Made by a program: the position numbers and the translations under genes
Origin: Lysobacterales bacterium
Lineage (GTDB): Bacteria > Pseudomonadota > Gammaproteobacteria > Xanthomonadales > SZUA-5
Reading direction: 5' to 3'
DNA: 64,000 nucleotides
Assembly: GCA_022841325.1 (NCBI GenBank)
Contig: JALHRS010000004.1
Span: forward strand, 1-64,000
Part shown: positions 7,766 to 16,526 of the stretch, in pieces
Layout of the letters: every line of letters begins with the position of its first letter
Position numbering within the stretch: position 1 is the stretch's first letter
The notes under the pieces: generated by a model
What the model was told of the DNA's origin: nothing
Database searches by the model: none
Seen by the model: only the letters and a program-made list of their open reading frames with translations

Positions 7766-9613
7766 TCATGGCGTGGACTTTGCTGGCGGACAGGCGAATG
7801 GAATCGCTATCGGTGGCGGTCGCTGCACCTGCTCGCGCTCGAGGAAGGCTTTCATCGAGGGGAACTCGGTGGCATCGAAGAAGGCATAGCTCAGGAAGCC
7901 GGCCAGCGCGAAGGGGTTTCCGGCATCTTCCAGCGGCTGCAGGGTCGCGGCGGCGGCACGGGTATCGCCGAGCAGTTGCTGCAGATGCCAGCGCTGCGAG
8001 ACTTCTGCTGCCGACATCTGCGCCAGCGCCTGTTCAACCTCCGCACGACGGCCTTCGGCGCAGGCCTGCCGAGCTGGTGGAATCGAGCTCCAGATGCCGG
8101 CTTTGCCGCCCAGCGCCTGCCAGCGCGACAGCACCTTGGCCGCTTCCTCGACGCGGCCGTCCCAAAGCAGCGCCCGGTGCCCCTGGTAGAGGATTTCCAA
8201 CTGATCCGGCCAGCGCTGCAGCAGGATCAGCGCTGCATCGGCGGCCTTGTGCTTGTCCCGGGTTCGATGGGAGTAATTGACGTGCATGTGGGCAATTTCC
8301 ACCCGCGTCTGCGCCTGCGTCCAGACCTCGTCCAGGGTACGCTGCAGCAGGTCCTGATCGCTGAGTCGTGCGGCAAAATCGAGCTTTGCGCTGATTGCGT
8401 CGAGGTCCCCCGGTCGTTGCGTCAGGACCTTTTCGTACAGCGCCAGCGCGTCGCGCATGCGCAGTTCGCGGGTGGCTTTCATGGCCTGAAAGACCCAGCG
8501 GTCGGTGTCACTCCTGACCTTGCGAATGGCCAGATCGATGCGCTCGTTGAACTGCTGTTCCATCCCGGCGGGGTTGAGGTCGCTGGTTCCGCTCACGATC
8601 GAGGTGGGATCCAGCTGCTCCAGCCAGAATTTCGCTGCCTGTGCATGTGCGGCAGCAAATTCCGGATCCAGCTGGCGCGCCTGCTCGAACAGCGCATAGG
8701 CCTGCAGGGCGCCATCCCGGCCAAAGCCGTAGCTGGTCGACAAGCCGCGCAGATAGGCTTGATAGGCCTCCACCGAATGCGTGCCGACTTCGGCCATGCG
8801 CGCCAGCGCGGCCGGGTCCATGCTGGTCTGCATCGCGGTCGCGATCTGCCGGGCCAGGTCTTCCTGGATGCCGATCATGTCGGCCACGTCACGATCGTAG
8901 CTCTGCGACCACAGATGAAAGCCATCGGCAGCGCGGATCAGCTGCGCCGTCACCCGGATGCGGGTGCTGCTGCTGCGTACCGATCCCTCCAGCACATGCG
9001 CCACACCCAGTTCCGCGGCAATCTGCGGAATGGCCAGATCGCTGCCCTTGTAGCGAAAGGACGAGGTGCGCGCACTCACCAGCAGATCCGGCGTGCGGGT
9101 CAGGGAATTCAGGATTTCCTCGGTCAGACCGTCGGCAAACCAGCCCTGGTCGCCGCCCGGGCTGAAGTCGGCAAAGGGCAGCACGGCAATGGACTTGTCG
9201 GTGATCGTCCCTGCGCTGTGGCCGACTGCCGGTGCGGTGCCAGTGTCATTACCTGCAGCGACGGTCGGCGCGGCGCGCTGGCTGTTCCAGAGCATCATGC
9301 CGCCGATGCCCAGCAGCAACACGATCACCGCCACATCCAGCCTGCGTGCGGTGTGATCGACAGTGCTCTGCGTACGTTCGACTTCGCTCTCGCGCTTGAG
9401 GCCATCGGGCGTCAGCTCGAACACCCAGCTGAACACCAATGCCGGGATGAAACCGATCGCCAGCAATACCACCAGCGCCTGCAGCACCCAGTCGGGGGTG
9501 TGGAAGATCGGCAGCAGGGTCTCGGCGATCTGCACGATCAACCAGGCGCCGACCAGATACAGCCCGGCCATGCGGATGACGTTGCGACGTTTCAGTTCGG
9601 CGAGGACGTTCAC
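7766..9613 (-). CDS. TPR-2: membrane-anchored FlgO/TolB-like TPR protein, class B
   Basis: A 615-residue protein starting at a GTG that overlaps the vapC stop codon by four bases (GTGA), so it is probably translated by coupling. The N-terminus is NVLAELKRRNVIRMAGLY, with three predicted helices at about 11-30, 38-58 and 92-111; the rest should be periplasmic. The sensor domain is class B: KSIAVLPFADFSPGGDQGWF, EEILNSLTRTPDLLVSARTS and VLEGSVRSS. TPR-like repeats fill the C-terminal half, and the end, RPPPIAIPFACPP, is shared with TPR-6. An upstream extension through residues MSAPQSDP lies inside vapC and lacks family support. It is the last gene of a vapB-vapC-TPR unit. Function beyond envelope sensing or scaffolding cannot be read. 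Confidence 0.88.
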   Translation of the reverse strand: MNVLAELKRRNVIRMAGLYLVGAWLIVQIAETLLPIFHTPDWVLQALVVLLAIGFIPALVFSWVFELTPDGLKRESEVERTQSTVDHTARRLDVAVIVLLLGIGGMMLWNSQRAAPTVAAGNDTGTAPAVGHSAGTITDKSIAVLPFADFSPGGDQGWFADGLTEEILNSLTRTPDLLVSARTSSFRYKGSDLAIPQIAAELGVAHVLEGSVRSSSTRIRVTAQLIRAADGFHLWSQSYDRDVADMIGIQEDLARQIATAMQTSMDPAALARMAEVGTHSVEAYQAYLRGLSTSYGFGRDGALQAYALFEQARQLDPEFAAAHAQAAKFWLEQLDPTSIVSGTSDLNPAGMEQQFNERIDLAIRKVRSDTDRWVFQAMKATRELRMRDALALYEKVLTQRPGDLDAISAKLDFAARLSDQDLLQRTLDEVWTQAQTRVEIAHMHVNYSHRTRDKHKAADAALILLQRWPDQLEILYQGHRALLWDGRVEEAAKVLSRWQALGGKAGIWSSIPPARQACAEGRRAEVEQALAQMSAAEVSQRWHLQQLLGDTRAAAATLQPLEDAGNPFALAGFLSYAFFDATEFPSMKAFLEREQVQRPPPIAIPFACPPAKSTP

Positions 9614-10017
9614 GTCATGCCCCAGTTGCGCAGCGGACAGAAGCGCGCGGCGTGGCGGAAATCCGCATCTGTGCTGAGCAGGGTCAGATTGTGGCGCAGA
9701 CACAGCTGAGCGATGAGCGCGTCGATGGTGCCGATCTGAACGCCGTTGCGCCGGCAGTGATTGCGCAATTCGGCGGCCTCGACATGGTCGGTACGGTCCG
9801 GGCTGACGAACGGCAAGGCCGCAAAGTGCTGGAGCAGGCTGTCGCGGGCCTTCGCACCGGCAAAACCCTGCAGCAGCTCCTGCAGGATCAACCCGGTGCA
9901 GAGGATGGAATCCCCGTGTTCCAGCGCGAGTCGCAGTGCCTGAACCTCGGCGCTGTCAGGCGCTGAGTCACGCCTGAAAGCCAGAGACCACACCGAGGTG
10001 TCGACCAGCAGGCTCAT
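9610..10017 (-). CDS. vapC: VapC-type PIN-domain ribonuclease toxin
   Basis: A 135-residue protein with the PIN fold pattern: acidic residues in MSLLVDTSVW (D6), ILQELLQG (E47 region), GTIDALIAQL (D98) and LSTDADFRHAA (D117 region). Family members cut RNA, often initiator tRNA or rRNA, and are held inactive by a VapB partner. Its ATG overlaps the antitoxin stop (ATGA, 10014-10017) and its own stop overlaps the GTG of TPR-2. Length is normal for VapC and all four acidic positions are present, so the toxin is probably active. The target RNA cannot be predicted. Confidence 0.92.
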   Translation of the reverse strand: MSLLVDTSVWSLAFRRDSAPDSAEVQALRLALEHGDSILCTGLILQELLQGFAGAKARDSLLQHFAALPFVSPDRTDHVEAAELRNHCRRNGVQIGTIDALIAQLCLRHNLTLLSTDADFRHAARFCPLRNWGMT

Positions 10018-10241
10018 TGCTCAGGCGTTGCCTTGCCCGGTGCCGCGCGCTGGCGATCTTGCTTGTAGTCGTAGCCCGAATCCCACTCGAGCGTGCCCAC
10101 CAGTTCCAGCAGGCCGCGTTGACGTCGACGGGCAATGAACTCTTCCAGCGCCAGTGTCACCGCCGCCTTCTTGGTTCGCTCGCCACTGAGCTCGAGTGCA
10201 CGCTCGATCAAGGCCGGATCTATCGACAGGTTGGTCGCCAT
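10014..10241 (-). CDS. vapB: VapB-type antitoxin
   Basis: A 75-residue protein, MATNLSIDPALIERALELSG..., matching the VapB family whose N-terminal part (about residues 1-40) binds DNA as a dimer and whose C-terminal tail blocks the PIN toxin. The tail LEWDSGYDYKQDRQR has the usual W-D-x(2)-YDYK motif. A near-perfect ribosome site (AGGAGGTGA) lies three bases before the ATG, inside a 22-base palindrome that is a likely autoregulatory operator. It heads the vapB-vapC-TPR-2 unit. Confidence 0.92.
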   Translation of the reverse strand: MATNLSIDPALIERALELSGERTKKAAVTLALEEFIARRRQRGLLELVGTLEWDSGYDYKQDRQRAAPGKATPEQ

Positions 10242-10260
10242 GTGTCACCTCCTACACATG
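10239..10260 (-). promoter_or_regulatory. Palindrome over the vapB start: candidate operator
   Basis: CATGTGT (10239-10245) and ACACATG (10254-10260) are perfect inverted arms around an 8-base core. The palindrome contains both the Shine-Dalgarno sequence and the ATG of vapB, so bound VapB-VapC or an RNA hairpin could shut off translation or transcription. Confidence 0.6.
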
Positions 10261-10329
10261 AGGTTACACGTCGGTGTGGGAGTCATTCAAGGCTGCGCCC
10301 CCGGCGGTGCGCTGGTTCGCACATCAAAC

Positions 10330-10425
10330 AGGGGGCGAGGGGCAGGGGGCAGGGGTCCAACCTCGCTACACGATCTGACCGTGCGGCGGGGTGGGTCACC
10401 TGCCCCTTGCCTCCTGCCCCTTTCA
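10330..10425. repeat. G-rich/C-rich inverted repeat
   Basis: A G-rich tract (GGGGGCGAGGGGCAGGGGGC) is matched about 60 bases later by a C-rich tract (CCTGCCCCTTGCCTCCTGCC). The same design is seen at 22951-23157. The remaining bases of 10261-10497 show nothing else. Confidence 0.5.
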
Positions 10426-10497
10426 CTTTAGCTAGTAAAATCAATAAATTGCGGTGTTCGTGGTGAAAGCGAATTCATCCGCGACTGAGCAAGCCGC

Positions 10498-12558
10498 TCA
10501 CTTCCCCTGTTCCCCCAGCCACTGCTGGTAGCGGGCCTGCAGCGCCAGATAGCGCGGCTGCTCGCGGATCGAATCCAGCCCCGGCGCCACCGAGAACCAG
10601 AGGTAGGCATGCGCGCCGAATATGGCGGCGATTTCTTCCAGATAATCCAGCGCGCGCCCGGGATCGCCGGCGCGGGCGAAAGCGACGGCCAGCGAGAGCT
10701 TGACGCCGCGCGAGCCCCAGACATCGCGCGGTGCATTGCGCAAATAGTCGGCCTCGGCGGCGCGCACGCCTGCCAGATCGCCCATCAGCCCCGGCAAGTC
10801 GCAGGGCTGGTAGTAGGCGTTCCCCAGCCAGCGTGAAGGATAGGGGTCGGCGCGCTCGGCCATGCGCGCCTGGATCTCTGCGAGCAGTTGTTCGGCTTGC
10901 GCCCGCTGTCCCATCACCAGCAGGGCTTCCGCTTTGGTGAGCGCGTAGGTTTCCGGAAAATCGCCGGGGCCGTGCTGATCCTCCGGCCACAATGCGGGTG
11001 ACAGTGCGAGCGCGATGCGTTTCGGGTCGCGGCTTGCCATGGCCACTTCAGCCGGTGCAGTGACGAAATTGGCGAGTGGCCCATCGATGGCCGCCCATGC
11101 GCCTTCGATGTCGCCGCTCCAGCGATGGATCCAGATTTCCCGAGTCCGGCTGACGTCGCCCAGACCTCTGGCCCGCTGCAGCCAGGCGTTGGCCGCTTTG
11201 ACATCCCCGCGCGCGAGCAATGACATCTCGAGCAGCGAATTGATCACGTCCAGTGCCTGTGGATCGATCGCCAGAGAACGCTCGAATGCCGCCGTGGAGT
11301 CATCGAAGCGGCCGTCTCTACGGGCCACGTAGGCGCGATACTCCCAGGCTTCTGCATGTTCCGGGGCGCGCTCCAGTATCTGCTGCAGCTTGCCCTCGGC
11401 CGCGGCGTAATCGAGTTTGGCGTAATAGAACTCGATGGCCTCCACCAGCAGCGTGTCGATCGAGTCCGGCGCCAGACGTCGCGCCTGCAGCACGCTTTCA
11501 TGCGCCTCCTCGCGCAGTGAGCGCGGCCCAATCGCCAGCCAGAAGGTCACCAGCTGGATCTGGGCCTTGCGCGCGTAGGCCTCGGCGAAGTCAGGATCCA
11601 GCGCAATGGCGCGATCGTATTCGGCAATGGCCTGTCTGGATCGGTCGGCAGACAGCGCAGAGGAGCCGGACAACAGTTTTCCGCGCAGAAAGGCCTCATA
11701 GGCCTGCAGATTCTGCGTCGAGCCTGCCCGCAGGGCACTGGATTCTTCCGGACTCAGGACCACTCGCAGGGCACTGGCCACCGCATGGGCAATATCGGCC
11801 TGTATTGCGAAGATGGTTTCGGTGCTGAGTTTGCGATCGTAATTCTCGGCCCAGAGATGCACATCGCTGACGCCATCGATCAACTGCACATTCACCCGCA
11901 CATTGTCGCCGGCGCGCTGTACGGCGCCTTCCAGCACCACCGCCGCGCCCAGTTCCGCGGCGATCTGCGGAATGGTCTTGGTGGTATCGGCGTAATGCAT
12001 CATCGAGGTGCGCGATATGACCTTCATGGCCCCGAGCTTCGACAACTGCGTCAGCAGGTCATCGTGGATGCCTTCGGCAAAGAAGGCGTCCTCGGCACGG
12101 GCACTGCGATTGCGGAAGGGCAGCACGGCCACCAGCCGGGTGCCCGAGGCGGCAGCGCTTGCGGCTTTGGGTGCGCTCGGCTCCGAGGTGTTCGACGCCA
12201 GCGGAGCGCTCTGCCGCGGCCAGTAACGGTCGGCGGCCACGATGGCGATGGCCAGCACCAGGCCCACCAGAATCAGTCGGTCCATGCGCCGTGCGGTCTG
12301 CGGTGCCACCGACTGCGCCGGATCGATCTCGGAGTCGCGCTTGAGGCCCTCAGGCGTCAGCTCGAACACCCAGCTGAACACCAATGCCGGGATGAAACCG
12401 ATCGCCAGCAGCACCACCAGCGCCTGCAGCACCCAGTCGGGGGTGTGAAAGATCGGCAGCAGGGTCTCGGCGATCTGGATGATCAGCCAGGCCCCGACCA
12501 GATAGAGCCCGGCCATGCGGATGACGTTGCGGCGCTTGAGTTCGGCGAGCAGTTGCAA
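10498..12558 (-). CDS. TPR-3: membrane-anchored FlgO/TolB-like TPR protein, class C
   Basis: A 686-residue protein with start TTG (MQLLAELKRRNVIRMAGLY). Helices are predicted at about 12-31, 38-60 and 92-110, then a periplasmic region. The sensor domain is class C: VAVLPFRNRSARAEDAFFAE, HDDLLTQLSKLGAMKVISRT, VVLEGAVQRAG and ETIFAIQADIAHAVASAL. About 400 residues of TPR-like helices follow and the protein ends RYLALQARYQQWLGEQGK, a helical tail shared with TPR-8. It stands first in its unit, with the shared leader box at 12594 and GAGAGTAC shortly before the TTG, as in TPR-1. The rare start codon may keep expression low. Confidence 0.9.
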   Translation of the reverse strand: MQLLAELKRRNVIRMAGLYLVGAWLIIQIAETLLPIFHTPDWVLQALVVLLAIGFIPALVFSWVFELTPEGLKRDSEIDPAQSVAPQTARRMDRLILVGLVLAIAIVAADRYWPRQSAPLASNTSEPSAPKAASAAASGTRLVAVLPFRNRSARAEDAFFAEGIHDDLLTQLSKLGAMKVISRTSMMHYADTTKTIPQIAAELGAAVVLEGAVQRAGDNVRVNVQLIDGVSDVHLWAENYDRKLSTETIFAIQADIAHAVASALRVVLSPEESSALRAGSTQNLQAYEAFLRGKLLSGSSALSADRSRQAIAEYDRAIALDPDFAEAYARKAQIQLVTFWLAIGPRSLREEAHESVLQARRLAPDSIDTLLVEAIEFYYAKLDYAAAEGKLQQILERAPEHAEAWEYRAYVARRDGRFDDSTAAFERSLAIDPQALDVINSLLEMSLLARGDVKAANAWLQRARGLGDVSRTREIWIHRWSGDIEGAWAAIDGPLANFVTAPAEVAMASRDPKRIALALSPALWPEDQHGPGDFPETYALTKAEALLVMGQRAQAEQLLAEIQARMAERADPYPSRWLGNAYYQPCDLPGLMGDLAGVRAAEADYLRNAPRDVWGSRGVKLSLAVAFARAGDPGRALDYLEEIAAIFGAHAYLWFSVAPGLDSIREQPRYLALQARYQQWLGEQGK

Positions 12559-12593
12559 GGAGGTACTCTCGGCCAGTGTCGGGCGTGAGCGGC

Positions 12594-12606
12594 GATCTTA
12601 CCTTGC
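12594..12606 (-). promoter_or_regulatory. Shared TPR leader box (TAAGAT), TPR-3
   Basis: Minus strand GCAAGGTAAGATC, 35 bases before the TTG start; identical over 13 bases to the box of TPR-7. Confidence 0.6.
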
Positions 12607-12644
12607 CGGCGGCTCCGGAGCGCAGCGCGGCACCCTCGGCCTTC

Positions 12645-12675
12645 CTGTGGGAGCGGACTTTGTCCGCGATGCGCT
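12645..12675. repeat. Intergenic repeat R2, copy 3
   Basis: CTGTGGGAGCGGACTTTGTC then CGCGATGC, as at 3254 and 7623. Confidence 0.65.
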
Positions 12676-12711
12676 TGCCGAGGTCGGAGACGCAGCCGTA
12701 GGCTCGAGCAT

Positions 12712-12741
12712 CAACAGCGCCGAGTGCAACTCGGCGATCCC
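12712..12741. repeat. Hairpin repeat R3 just after TPR-4
   Basis: CAACAGCGCCGAGTGCAACT then CGGCGATCCC, with a GCCGAGT/ACTCGGC stem, 9 bases past the stop of TPR-4. Its position relative to the stop mirrors 3573-3600. Confidence 0.6.
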
Positions 12742-12750
12742 AGCCGCGGA

Positions 12751-14640
12751 CTATCTGGCCTTCGGTGGGGCTGCCGCAGCACACTCGAAATCGTCCTCGC
12801 CGACGGGCCGGCACTGCGGCGGTAAGCCATGGGCCTGCCAGTAGTCCACGACGCCCGTCCGGCGCAGTACGCGCTTGAAGCCGGAAGAGTTTCTCCAGGC
12901 CCGCGGATTCAGTTGCCAGGCCAGCAGCGAATAGTTGTCCAGGTATTGCGATTCCGCGACACGATCGAAGTCGCCTACCCACAGGTAGGCCATTTCTCTG
13001 GTCAAGCTGACACCGGAAGATCTGAGACGGGCGTCCGACTCTTCCTGGATCAGTGTTGCGGCATTGACTGGCGATATTTCAGGGCTGGACAGGCTGGCGA
13101 TCAGCAAATCATTCAAGGGAGGGGACACCTTCAGCTTGTCGAGCATCAGCCTGGCAGCAAGGGTGTTGCCGCGCAGCACCATCGCCGGCACGAAGTCGCT
13201 CGACCGATTGGGGATGAAGCCAGCTGCCACACCCACTTCGAACAAGGCCAGAGCCTGATCGATCTCGCCGGCGAAGAGCAAAGCCAGCGCCTTCCAGCGG
13301 GTGCAGTTGCCGTAGGCGGGATCGATGCGCAGGCACTGGTCCTGATCGGCCAGGGCACGATCGAAGAATCCGAGGTTGAGCCAGGCGATGCTGCGCCACA
13401 GGTAGGCGGTTGCGTTCTTGGCGTCGGCCGCGATGGCCTTGTCGGACAGCTCCAGCGACCGCGCCCAGTCGGACTGATCCAGGTTCTGCTCCGCCATCGC
13501 CAACGCGGCCCAGGCCATCGACAGCGAGGGGTCGAGTTGCAGCGCACGCTCGGCCGCCGGCACGACCATCCCGTTGTAGTCGCGGTCGTCGATGCCCCAG
13601 CTCTCGACCACGGAAGTCACTGCCGCCAGGCCTTCCCAGCCACGGGCGAACTTCGGATCCATGGCGACGACCTGCTCGAACAGACGCACGCTCTCGCTCA
13701 GATCCGTGCGCGCGATGAACAGCTCGCGCGCCTTCAGGTACAGATCGTAAGCCTGCAGGTTCTCGGTATCGGCCTTGACCACCACTGCCGCCGCCGGCGC
13801 CTTTTCGCCCAAGCTCTCGCGCAGTGCGGCGACGATGGCCTTGGCGATCTCGTCCTGGATGGCAAAGATATCGGTCAGTTCGCGGTCGAAGGTCTCCGAC
13901 CACAGATGGCGGTCGCTGGCGGTGTCGATCAGCTGCGCGGTGATGCGCACGCGGTTGCCGGATTTGCGCACGCTGCCCTCGAGCACGTGGGCGACCTTCA
14001 GCTCTTCGCCGATCTTCGCCGCGCTCAGCTCGCGTCCTTTGTAGGCAAACGAGGACGTGCGCGAGGCCACGCTCAGGCCGTCGACGCGCACCAGCACATT
14101 GAGCAGCTCCTCGGAAATGCCGTCGGAGAAGTACTCGTTGTCGGCATCGGCGCTCATGTTGACGAAGGGCAGCACGGCGATCGAATTGGGATCGATCGCC
14201 ATCTCCGTGCCGGCAGGCGGCGGTGCATCGGCAACGGTCGTGGTGGCTGCCGCAGAGGTCTGGCCTGCCGTGTCGGTCGTCTCCACGGGCTTGTCCCGTG
14301 GCCAGTAGCGATCGGCCGCAATCACCGCGATCAGCGCCAGCAAGCCGGCGAAGATCAAACGATCCATACGCTGCCCGGTCTGACTGGCGATGGACTGTTC
14401 CGGCGTGACCTCGGCATCGCGCTTGAGGCCCTCAGGCGTCAGCTCGAACACCCAGCTGAACACCAGCGCCGGGATGAAGCCAATGGCCAGCAGCACCACC
14501 AGTGCCTGCAAAACCCAGTCGGGGGTGTGAAAGATCGGCAGCAGGGTCTCGGCGATCTGGATGATCAGCCAGGCACCGACCAGATAGAGCCCGGCCATGC
14601 GGATGACGTTGCGGCGCTTGAGTTCGGCGAGGAAGTTCAT
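12751..14640 (-). CDS. TPR-4: membrane-anchored FlgO/TolB-like TPR protein, class A
   Basis: A 629-residue protein starting MNFLAELKRRN at an ATG that overlaps the stop of TPR-5 (ATGA, 14637-14640). The anchor is nearly the same as in TPR-3, with FHTPDWVLQALVVLLAIGF in helices 1-2, but the sensor domain is class A: SIAVLPFVNMSADADNEYF, EELLNVLVRVDGLSVASRTS and VLEGSVRKSGNRVRITAQLI. TPR-like repeats follow and the end is VVDYWQAHGLPPQCRP ... DFEC, the two-cysteine class A tail. It is the last of four coupled genes (TPR-7, -6, -5, -4), followed by an R3 hairpin. A start at 14820 would lie wholly within TPR-5 and is rejected. Confidence 0.9.
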   Translation of the reverse strand: MNFLAELKRRNVIRMAGLYLVGAWLIIQIAETLLPIFHTPDWVLQALVVLLAIGFIPALVFSWVFELTPEGLKRDAEVTPEQSIASQTGQRMDRLIFAGLLALIAVIAADRYWPRDKPVETTDTAGQTSAAATTTVADAPPPAGTEMAIDPNSIAVLPFVNMSADADNEYFSDGISEELLNVLVRVDGLSVASRTSSFAYKGRELSAAKIGEELKVAHVLEGSVRKSGNRVRITAQLIDTASDRHLWSETFDRELTDIFAIQDEIAKAIVAALRESLGEKAPAAAVVVKADTENLQAYDLYLKARELFIARTDLSESVRLFEQVVAMDPKFARGWEGLAAVTSVVESWGIDDRDYNGMVVPAAERALQLDPSLSMAWAALAMAEQNLDQSDWARSLELSDKAIAADAKNATAYLWRSIAWLNLGFFDRALADQDQCLRIDPAYGNCTRWKALALLFAGEIDQALALFEVGVAAGFIPNRSSDFVPAMVLRGNTLAARLMLDKLKVSPPLNDLLIASLSSPEISPVNAATLIQEESDARLRSSGVSLTREMAYLWVGDFDRVAESQYLDNYSLLAWQLNPRAWRNSSGFKRVLRRTGVVDYWQAHGLPPQCRPVGEDDFECAAAAPPKAR

Positions 14641-16526
14641 GGCGCGCCAGGACTGCAATCGAGGTGATCCGGGCCGGGCGTCTGCGCCTTGCGGCAGCCG
14701 TCCGGATAACCACGCTGCTCCCACATCGAAACCAGTCCATAAATCTGCGCAACTCGCCAGAAGCGCGGATCTTCGCGCAAGAAGCGGGTCGAGGGCAGCC
14801 ACACCGCTCGCAGCATCCACGAAGCCCGCGGTTGCTTGCGAGTGCTCTCGTCCTCGGCCAGAAACCAGTCGAAGTAGCGCTCGCCCATGCCCAGGGGGAT
14901 CAGTTCTTCGGCCGGTACTCGCCCATCACGCAGCGCAAGGTAATCGGCCGCCTTGGAAGGATCAGCCAGCGCCACCAGCCAGGCGGAATGCGGCGCTTCG
15001 CCCAGTTTTCCAGCACCGGGCTGCGTCAGCGGTACCGACTGCGCCAGCTGCGCCGCCTGCTGGTGCTGACCGCTGGCACCCAGCTCGATCACCTGGACGA
15101 ACTGACCGGCGGGCCAGCCATTGGCCGTACCGGCACGGGCGCTGGCCTCGCCCTGCGCGTAGCGACCTGCCGAGAAATAGGCCTGCGCCAGCACGCCGTT
15201 GTTGATGCCCACCAGCGGGTCCATCAGCACAGCGCGCTCCAGTACTTCGATCGCCTCCTCAACATAACCCGCCTCAAACAGCGTCTGACCCAGCCACATC
15301 ACCGGCGTCGAATCGTGTGTGCTGAGTGCAGCTGCGCGCTCAAGCAGCGCAATCCCCTGTAGCCGATCTCCATCGTCGTTGTGCAGATCTCCCTGTATGG
15401 CCAGCACCATGGGATGTTCGGGATTCAACGCGGCCGCACGCGCAATCGCCGCCTTGGCGGCTGCTCGGGACTGCGCCGCGGGCAGTTCCGTCGAATAGCC
15501 GGGGAGCACGTAGTTGGATGCAGCCAGGTAGATCCAGGCCTCGGTGAAGTCCGGGTCCTGCGTCACCGCGTACTCGAGATCGGCCAGCGCCTCCGGCAAT
15601 TCAGCGCGCCGATGAAAGCGCGCACGGCCCCTGAGAAAGCGCTCATAGGCGCCGAGATCAGCGGTGGGCGCAGCCACCGCGAGGCGCTGTGTGCCGAGCA
15701 AATCACCCAGTTCGGCGGCGATCGACTCGGCGATCTCCTGCTGAATCTGGAAGATATCGGTAAGTTCGCGGTCGTAGGTCTGCGACCACAGATGCCCATC
15801 GCTGCCGGCATTGATCAGCTGTGCGGTGATGCGCACGCGCTGGCCCTGCTTGCGCACCGAGCCCTCGAGCACATGGCGCACGCCCAGCAGTCGGGCGATT
15901 TCCGGGATCGGCGTGTCCTTGCCCTTGAAGGTGAATGAGGAGGTGCGCGACGCCACCTTCAGGCCATCGATGCGCGACAGCACGTTGAGCAGTTCCTCGG
16001 CGATGCCATCGGCGAAATACTCGTTGTCGGCATCCGGGCTCATGTTGAGGAAGGGCAGCACCGCGACCGAAGCCCTGGTCGGCGTCTCGGTGGCCTCGGG
16101 TGGCACATCTGGCGGGGCGTCGGCGCTGATGGCCGCCGGCGGCGCAGGCTCGACGGCGGGTCGCCACAGCATCAGCGCACCAATGCCGAGCAGCAGCACG
16201 ATGACGGCGATATCCAGCTTGCGTGCGGTGTGCACCGGTGCGCCGCTGGAGCGATCCACCTCGGCATCGCGCCTGATGCCTTCCGGGGTCAGCTCGAACA
16301 CCCAGCTGAAGATCAACGCGGGCACAAAGCCGATCGCCAGCAGGATGATGATCGCCCGCAGCACCCAGCCCGGCACATCGAAGGCCGGCAGCAGGGTTTC
16401 GGCGATCTGGACGATCAGCCAGGCCGCGACCAGATACAGCCCGGCCATGCGGATCACGTTGCGGCGCTTGAGCTCCGCCAGCAGGCCGGAGCCCGGGAAC
16501 GACGATGACTTCGGCGCCTCGCTCAT
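14637..16526 (-). CDS. TPR-5: membrane-anchored FlgO/TolB-like TPR protein, class A
   Basis: A 629-residue protein. It has a short hydrophilic extension (MSEAPKSSSFPGSG) before LLAELKRRNVIRMAGLY. Helices are predicted at about 23-42, 50-70 and 102-120. The anchor has the FDVPGWVLRAII version shared with TPR-6. The sensor domain is class A (SVAVLPFLNMSPDADNEYF, ELLNVLSRIDGLKVASRTSS, VLEGSVRKQGQRVRITAQLI). TPR-like repeats run to about residue 590, and the tail reads VSMWEQRGYPDGCRK ... HLDCS, with the two class A cysteines. Both its start (overlapping TPR-6) and its stop (overlapping TPR-4) use ATGA junctions, so expression should be coupled to its neighbours. Confidence 0.9.
   Translation of the reverse strand: MSEAPKSSSFPGSGLLAELKRRNVIRMAGLYLVAAWLIVQIAETLLPAFDVPGWVLRAIIILLAIGFVPALIFSWVFELTPEGIRRDAEVDRSSGAPVHTARKLDIAVIVLLLGIGALMLWRPAVEPAPPAAISADAPPDVPPEATETPTRASVAVLPFLNMSPDADNEYFADGIAEELLNVLSRIDGLKVASRTSSFTFKGKDTPIPEIARLLGVRHVLEGSVRKQGQRVRITAQLINAGSDGHLWSQTYDRELTDIFQIQQEIAESIAAELGDLLGTQRLAVAAPTADLGAYERFLRGRARFHRRAELPEALADLEYAVTQDPDFTEAWIYLAASNYVLPGYSTELPAAQSRAAAKAAIARAAALNPEHPMVLAIQGDLHNDDGDRLQGIALLERAAALSTHDSTPVMWLGQTLFEAGYVEEAIEVLERAVLMDPLVGINNGVLAQAYFSAGRYAQGEASARAGTANGWPAGQFVQVIELGASGQHQQAAQLAQSVPLTQPGAGKLGEAPHSAWLVALADPSKAADYLALRDGRVPAEELIPLGMGERYFDWFLAEDESTRKQPRASWMLRAVWLPSTRFLREDPRFWRVAQIYGLVSMWEQRGYPDGCRKAQTPGPDHLDCSPGAP

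Noticed and set aside
7976-9709. 577-residue plus-strand frame opposite TPR-2
   Set aside because: Shadow; similar His/Gln-rich frames lie opposite all nine TPR genes (for example 12829-14667).
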